The notes beneath the pieces were generated by a model. The model made no database searches and was not told where the DNA came from. It was given only the letters and a program-made list of their open reading frames with translations. A stretch of 64,000 nucleotides of DNA from Nissolia schottii. Taxonomy: Eukaryota; Streptophyta; Magnoliopsida; Fabales; Fabaceae. Below, one piece after another: positions 58,446 to 64,000 of the stretch. How positions within the stretch are numbered: position 1 is the first letter of the stretch; each line of letters begins with the position of its first letter. The stretch is taken from NCBI GenBank assembly GCA_003254905.1, contig QANU01020924.1, positions 1 through 64,000 on the forward strand. The letters run 5' to 3'. Position numbers and translations under genes: made by a program.

Positions 58446-59705
58446 TTAGTAGTTGACAGTTGACAGTTGTCATGCTTACATGATGTGTTATACAATGCTT
58501 TGTTTATGCTATGATAGGACAGAGACTTAAGATTATAAGCATGATATCCCTTAGAACTGTTTGGTTAAGATTATATAATAGGCCCTAATAAAGACTTCGA
58601 TTAAGGAATGAACCCTAACTAAGGGCAGGTTTTGGCAAGGCAAGACTTGGGTACTTAAGTTGTCCATTGTGACATACTTCTCTTCCTTGGGAATCCTCCC
58701 CCTAAGTATGGGACCTCAGTCCTTGATCCAGACAAGTAAATAAGACTAAACTAACTAGGATACCCCTATCATAATCAATAGACTCAGGTCCTAACAATTT
58801 GGGTAACTAAGCTAGCTCACCTAAAAGACTTTACAAACAATATATCTTAGGATAGATGTCTTAGAATAGTACGAGGTCAACAATCTCGTAGAACAGACTC
58901 AATATTAGATAGCATTGAGCATCAGGCTCGTCAGATTATGGCATGCGTGCCCTCAAGATTCATATTACATGAGCATCAAGCTCCTCAGATTATGGTATGC
59001 GTATCCTTACAGGTATCCAAGTTCAACGTACCAAAACCACCCGGATTTATCCTGGTAAAACAAGGTCGAAGTAAGGTTCTCTTGAATCGATGATTGAGAG
59101 GCATCTTTCCTCGTACCCCTCCGCTAGGGAGGCAGACACACTCGACAGACAGATCAAATTTACTTTCCAATAGGTTAGCAAATTTACTTTTCAACAATTT
59201 ATTTAGATTTACTTCAGTTTCTATGTTTTATTTATCATTCAGTATATGTATATCTAAATATTATGACTGCATGCAGTATAGGTTATTTGTGTGGTACCGA
59301 GGTACCCACCACTGAGATGACAAACTCATCTCTCTGTCGATGATATTTTTCAAATACAATAGAGGGCAGTGAGAACGTCCCCCTTGTCCAGTAGATATGA
59401 GGATTCAGCGTCAATGGTAAGCTCTGTTTCACAGTAAGGTCTACCAAGGTCATTAGTAGTTATGCTTCAGATATCTAGGGCAGAATCCCTCCCCATTTAG
59501 CATTTATGTATTTAGTTACATTTTTAGAGCAACATTTTCAATATTTCATGTAAACTCAATTATTATTAAATGAAACCAGTTATTTTATGAAATCAACTAT
59601 TTATTATGAAGTTATTCATTTATAAGCATTTTATGTACATTAGTATGCCACGTCAGAGCTTCCATAGGGCTATTGTATGACCACCTCCTAAGTTGGGGCT
59701 TGACA
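57787..59705 (+). repeat. Solo LTR C, inserted in LTR B
   Basis: 1,919 bp, TGTAACAACC...CTTGACA, with a perfect 5-bp target duplication ACAAC (57782-57786, 59706-59710). TATATATAG at 57946-57954 shows plus orientation. Its reverse complement matches LTR A over long stretches (for example the part around AGTCTTGCCTT and CCTGCCC, and the GAGGTCATTGACC area), so A, B and C are one family. A (TA)n tract is at 58411-58442. No internal domain is attached. Confidence 0.93.
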
Positions 59706-59955
59706 ACAACAGACTCGATTAACGAACCGCTAATACAGCACACCATCTAAGCACTAGGACTTCCACTCACTTGGAAAGGATAGGGACTGAGGAGCACTGC
59801 ATTGGGAGCTCCAAGCGACATAGCTTTAGGATCCTAGGTGGAGGTACTACTTCTCTGCAAAATAATACTAGAGCCATAAATCTCAACATTGGGTGGAACC
59901 TCATGAGCTCCGAGGACTTGGATTTTGAAATCGCCGTCCCGTAGCAGCACATATG

Positions 59956-60110
59956 TAGTGCTACTCTTACATCACAATGAACAAGTTCAAATGAGATTTT
60001 GGATATATGATTGTTAGAAATAAAAGACAAACGCCTAAGTTTGGCTAATGGAAACACAGTACAATCAGAGAGACTAGTAATATGTACAGAATCAATGTGC
60101 AAAGAGACAT
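59956..60110 (-). pseudogene. Copia-4 integrase, first part
   Basis: The minus strand encodes CTVFPLAKLRRLSFISNN, then ISKISFELVHCDV, the zinc-binding/pre-core segment leading to the first catalytic D. Coding ends at LTR B; the continuation is at 55297. Confidence 0.72.
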
Positions 60111-61910
60111 TCTTGGAAATATGTGTAACAATTTTATTAGAAAGATGACCAAAATGAATGTGCCATGTAGTACAAATAGTGCATTCACACTTATAGAATA
60201 GAAACTAGCAGGATCAAAAACAAATTATTATTTGGTAAACCAACAGAAATTGATTTACATGAACTAGGACTAACAAAATTAGAATTAACAGCAACATGTT
60301 GTGTCAAAGAAGTACAGAATAATGACTTGGGCTTTTGCTGCAAGACATATAGTCCTTCGTAGAGTCTAGTAGTCTACCCTTGCCAATCAACTTCTTTGAT
60401 TAGTTGTCCTGTTTATGAAATTCAATTGGAGAGAAAGTAAGCGTGATGCTTGATGCAGAAATTAAGGCTAAAACAGACAACAAATTTACCTTAAATTATG
60501 GGATATAAAGCACATTGTGAATAACTAATTCAGGGGAGAATTGGACACTACCAACAAGTATGATGGGTACTTAACATCCATTAGGTAAAGACACATAGAA
60601 ATTGGATAAAGATTTATTCAAAGAAAAGGAATGCAAATAAATGCAATACAAGAGATATCACCCAAATCAATAATCCAAGAAGTGGAATAATTGAAATTGT
60701 AATTGGCTGAACAACAAATACCTGTAGTCTGATGAGACTCAGAATGCTCAGGCTGAGAGGTAGAGTCCTTCAACAATTTGAGGAATTATTGATATTGTGC
60801 TAAAGTAAGGGAGAGTGATTGTTCCTCTTCAATTGATTTTGAAGTAGGTTTGGTCTCAATAATGTGCACCTAAGAAACTTGATTTGCAGCTTGTGACTTC
60901 TTCTTATTCTTTCCATAATTCGATAGATAACCAATTATACAGTAACATTATTCACGTGTGTGCCCCATGCAATCACAATTTGTGCATTCGTGCGATCCTT
61001 CTGCATAAGAGGAAGGAGCATTATTGATTGCAAAAGCAAATTGATTTTGAGTAAGGATAATAGCATTTCCACTTTCTTACTGCTTTTCCTCTTGCAAAAT
61101 CAAAGAGAAAACATGATTGATAAGAGACAAAGGATACATGAGCAAGATTTGACGATGAACCTGTGCATAAGATTCATGGAGTCACATGAGAAAGGCCATG
61201 ACATATTCACATTGCTAGAATTCTTGAAGAGGACGTGATTTGCCATGGATGCAATCAATCATAAGGGAGTAAGAACTCAATTCTTCCCAAAGGACCTTCA
61301 TTGTTGTGAAGTATTGCGATACTGATAGAGAACCTTGATGAGTGTCCATAAGAGCCTTCTTCAGCTGAAAAATGCGATGGTCGTTTCCCTGTGAGAATAA
61401 ATATTTTAGGTCATTCCATATCATAGCAGTTGAATCAGCACAAATGATGTTTGCAACAATTTCCTTCAACGCAGAAATGAGAAACTAGTAGTTGACCATA
61501 TCCGAATTGATAGCCAAGCATTGGTGAGAGGCACCCACCATAGCCAGGACCGCTAAAGAGCATTAAGTAGGGAACTCCCGATACCCTATACATGGAGGCA
61601 TTGCTTCTTCACGAACGGAAAACGAGAGGGAGAAAAGAAATAAAAATAACTGGAGCAAAAAGTCTCACAAAAGTAAGACCTCTCAAGCTCTTGAGTGAAT
61701 TAACAAGTCTAAATACTCACGAGAAACTTCTATATATAGGAGGAGGAGGAAACCTCCTTCTATTACTACTACCGATGTGGGACTCCAAACAACGAGCCAT
61801 TGCGGTGCTCTTAGCGCGCTGCAGCGCCCTCTCAGTTTCGTGTCGTTGCAGTGCACTGACGTTTCCTCTTTTTTATTTTCCTCTTCCTATTCTCAGGGTC
61901 ATAACAAGAT
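60111..61910 (-). pseudogene. Copia-4 gag, zinc knuckle and protease
   Basis: Gag capsid words are in the ORF 61215-61469 (ADSTAMIWNDLKYLFSQG, RIFQLKKALMDTHQGSLSV, LWEELSSY). A zinc knuckle is at about 60946-60990 with the spacing CX2CX4HX4C, but one of the spacer codons is TAA. The protease active site is at about 60650-60700 as STSWIIDLGD, with leucine where T or S is usual after the catalytic D. Frames change several times. The plus-strand ORF 61592-61930 is spurious. Confidence 0.78.
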
Positions 61911-61922
61911 CAACTAATACCA
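61911..61922 (-). promoter_or_regulatory. Primer-binding site of Copia-4
   Basis: The minus strand reads TGGTATTAGTTG, a mutated version of the tRNA-iMet site (TGGTATCAGAGC), directly next to the LTR. Confidence 0.75.
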
Positions 61923-62120
61923 TGTTATAGATTGGAATTGGGTGAAAATGATTAAGTGAGTTTCATTGATGGAGCAAAGCTCAATTTATACAAGTGTTAG
62001 TGGCGGGAAAATTAGTTAACATTAACAATAAACTAGGCTAACAGAATTAGTTATTCTAACTAACTATGACTGATGAAAAAATAACTCTAGTTTATTCTAT
62101 CATAAATACATGATGTAATA
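61923..62120 (-). repeat. 5' LTR of Copia-4
   Basis: 198 bp; begins TGTTATAGATTGG and ends GATGTAATA on the plus strand. It is collinear with 50625-50816. Confidence 0.8.
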
Positions 62121-62125
62121 CCACG

Positions 62126-63470
62126 CACGTTAACAAATAAATCAAGGTCTAATTTAATGATAATTATTTTTTAATCATTGTTTTAAATATCAGAGTGAAC
62201 TAAAATGAAAAGAAAAATCAGAGTTAACTATTTAATCAAACTAACTGAATTATTATTTGACTATATTTTCTATTTAAATTTATTTCAGCTAATTAATTAT
62301 ATCGTAATACGAATTATTTATAATTTTCACTAATTGAAATAATTAAATTAAAAACTTTACCTATCCAAAATTTTTATGTATAAACTTTGAAAACCAGGAA
62401 GAAAATGAATAGAGGATGACAATTTTTCCAAAGAAGAAAGGGAAAATCTTGAATAAAGTCGTGGTCTGAGACATTAGGCATGAAATGATAACTAAAATAA
62501 AAAAACTCTGAGTGAATGGTTATGAACTTCTTTCATGAAAGGGAAGTGTCTTTTAACTCGTTAATTTTTGTAATAACAATATTTATCTTTACAGGTTTGC
62601 TCTTTTGAATTGTCTAACATAATTTTTATTCAACACGTATGCGACTTGTCTACAAATTAAATTAAGGGTCAACTTAATTTTTGTTTTTATGCCTTCTAAT
62701 TTGTCTTTTTATCTTTTCATGAATTTTTTAAGAGATCAGTAAAAATAAAAAATAAAATCATTTTTAATTTTTCACAATGAAAACAAAAATTTAACAAATT
62801 ATTGATGACGATTTACAATAAAAAATAAAAAGTATAACTTTGCACGAACATGAATGAATAATTTGTGTTAATTACCTTAACTTTTACATGAGTATGAAAG
62901 ATGTTTACATTATAAATTAATTATGTATTATTTTATCAACAAAATAATTGATTCTCATGTTTATTATGAATGTGTTCAATTTTAAAGGATCACAATCAAT
63001 TCTTAAACCTCAAAAGTTTCTATGATGATGTGAATTAATTTTGTAATATTAGCTATCGATTTTTTAATAAAATTGTTTAAGATGAATGAAATGTTAAGTG
63101 TCATTTATTAAAATATTATATTAAAAAAATAAATTTTATTAATGTAATATTATATAATTAAATAATAATATAAAATTCTTTTAAAAAAATAATTATCTAT
63201 ATTTTTTAATACATTTAAGATATTCGCTGTCAATAACAATTTATATAAAATTATAAACTGTATGTGATCTACTATCGTCTTACATTTTATGATTAAAAGA
63301 TAATTCTATAAAAATTAAACTCAATAAATGCAACAGTGAATATCATCATAACTATATTTGTAATATTGTATAAAGTGATATATTGAAGGAAATTTAATAT
63401 TTAATATTTTTTAGGGTACATTTGATGTGATATTACTGCTATATTCAATACTGTTGTAATGTGACCAAAA
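62126..63470. other. Very AT-rich non-coding DNA
   Basis: No open frame or element end seen; long A/T runs throughout, especially 63110-63210. Confidence 0.5.
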
Positions 63471-64000
63471 TAGGAACAGAACAATTTTGACCGTGCGGGG
63501 AGGACGGAAGAATCAACGGACAGGGTTGGCTCTGTGCACAGAGATCGATCCTGGACCCGTAGATCAGAGTGCAAACAAAAAAACAGCGCGTGGGTCCACG
63601 CTCCTTAAAGGCCCTGCCTTTACACGCCACCCTGCGAGCGTTGCAGCGTATCCTCCGCACCATGTGGGGGTGGTCCGGGTGCGAAAAGACGGTCTTGGCC
63701 CGCCAACGACGCGGGAAAGTACGAGGGACAGAGGGGTAAAATGGGGAAAGCGGTGTGTTATTTTTGTGCATTGGGTGGCGTGGAGGAAGAGAGGGTTAGA
63801 GTGGTCACAGTCGGAGGTCAGAGGAACAGAGTGCATGATGAGGAACGCTTCAGTGTGGTTCGTACATGTAAAAGTTGTAAGTAGCTTCCCTACAACTACT
63901 GTGTACTTGTACTATCTCTCTTACACTGTTAGGGGTGAGTCTCTCTCTAGTCTTTTCAGCAATCAAATGCCACCCATAAATTATATATTTTATTATCAAA
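63471..64000. other. G+C-rich stretch of unknown function
   Basis: G+C rises sharply from about 63480 to 63860 with many CG dinucleotides, then falls. It contains the palindrome GCGTGG/CCACGC around 63587-63600. Two overlapping minus-strand ORFs (63445-63836) are arginine- and proline-rich in the manner of G+C-rich non-coding DNA and show no domain. A GTGAGT near 63933 could be a splice donor of a plus-strand leader. It may be the 5' end or promoter of a gene outside the window. Confidence 0.35.

Larger units (their letters stand above)
55302..59951 (-). repeat. LTR B, interrupted by LTR C
   Basis: Starts TGTCACACCTGAAACTCAGG, like LTR A (TGTCACGCCCGAACTTAGG), and ends near CAGCACA at 59951. 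TATG lies on both sides (55298-55301, 59952-59955), so at least 4 of an expected 5 target bases agree. The A-like sequence resumes after LTR C (CACTTGGAAAGGATAGG at 59770 against CACCTGGAATGTCGTGG in A), proving that C inserted into B. Without C it is about 2.7 kb, longer than A because of a repetitive stretch at 56400-57560. It splits Copia-4 integrase right after FELVHCDV. Confidence 0.78.
50625..62120 (-). mobile_element. Ty1/Copia retrotransposon broken by three LTRs (Copia-4)
   Basis: Its LTRs (50625-50816, 61923-62120) match, and a tRNA-Met-like primer site adjoins the right one, so it runs on the minus strand. Flanks CCGCG (50620-50624) and CCACG (62121-62125) agree at 4 of 5 bases if the LTR is taken to start TA on the minus strand and end CA. 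Coding order from right to left is gag, zinc knuckle, protease, integrase, RT, RNase H. LTR A (52847-54797) and LTR B with nested C (55302-59951) account for 6.6 kb of the 11.5 kb. All coding parts carry stops or shifts. Confidence 0.87.

Noticed and set aside
61592..61930. 112-codon plus-strand ORF
   Set aside because: Antisense to the gag start region and primer site of Copia-4; no domain.
63445..63836. Two long overlapping minus-strand ORFs
   Set aside because: Both frames are open because the DNA is G+C-rich with few stop words; translations are R/P-rich without domains.

Overview
This is a 64 kb piece of AT-rich plant nuclear DNA, probably from a legume; the species cannot be fixed from the sequence. 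The plant origin rests on an HD-Zip I transcription factor gene with a plant intron and on plant Copia, Gypsy, hAT, PIF/Harbinger, LINE and CACTA sequences. Only one gene looks intact and functional: a two-exon HD-Zip class I gene of the ATHB7/ATHB12 type at 23593-24727 (+). Nearly everything else that can be identified is mobile-element DNA, much of it nested and decayed.

Layout. 1-60 is the end of a CACTA transposon inserted into the reverse transcriptase of a broken Copia element (61-2838, minus). 4736-10198 is a structurally complete but mutated Ty3/Gypsy chromovirus (+) with two LTRs and a perfect 5-bp target duplication. 10204-14842 is non-coding, with a cluster of ACGT-core sites and a fold-back MITE. 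14848-21504 is an internally deleted Copia element (minus) with unusual TA...TA LTR ends; an hAT transposon (18240-21078) with a perfect 8-bp target duplication sits in its leader.

The HD-Zip gene follows with about 2 kb of upstream DNA. Then come a possible solo LTR, a 5'-truncated LINE tail and a 4.7-kb PIF/Harbinger element (29572-34306) that still shows both of its genes, a DDE transposase and a Myb/SANT-like protein. 36043-36981 is the 3' end of another Copia element. 37254-39875 is part of a Tat-lineage Gypsy element (integrase, archaeal-type RNase H, end of RT) with four 55-bp tandem repeats downstream of pol.

41.5-50.6 kb is mostly empty, but holds a small inverted-repeat element (45760-46697) carrying the last part of a tonoplast sugar transporter (TST/TMT) gene, a Pack-MULE-like capture. 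50625-62120 is a Copia element (minus) broken by three long LTRs of one family: LTR A (52847-54797) in its integrase/RT linker, LTR B (55302-59951) in its integrase, and LTR C (57787-59705) inside LTR B. The last 500 bases are a G+C-rich stretch that may belong to a neighbouring gene.

How the parts relate. There are no operons or pathways. The window reads as an insertion history around one stress-type regulator gene. The best-supported order is Copia, then LTR B, then LTR C in the right part, and Copia, then hAT, in the left part. All domain names come from recognising motifs by eye; no database search was run.
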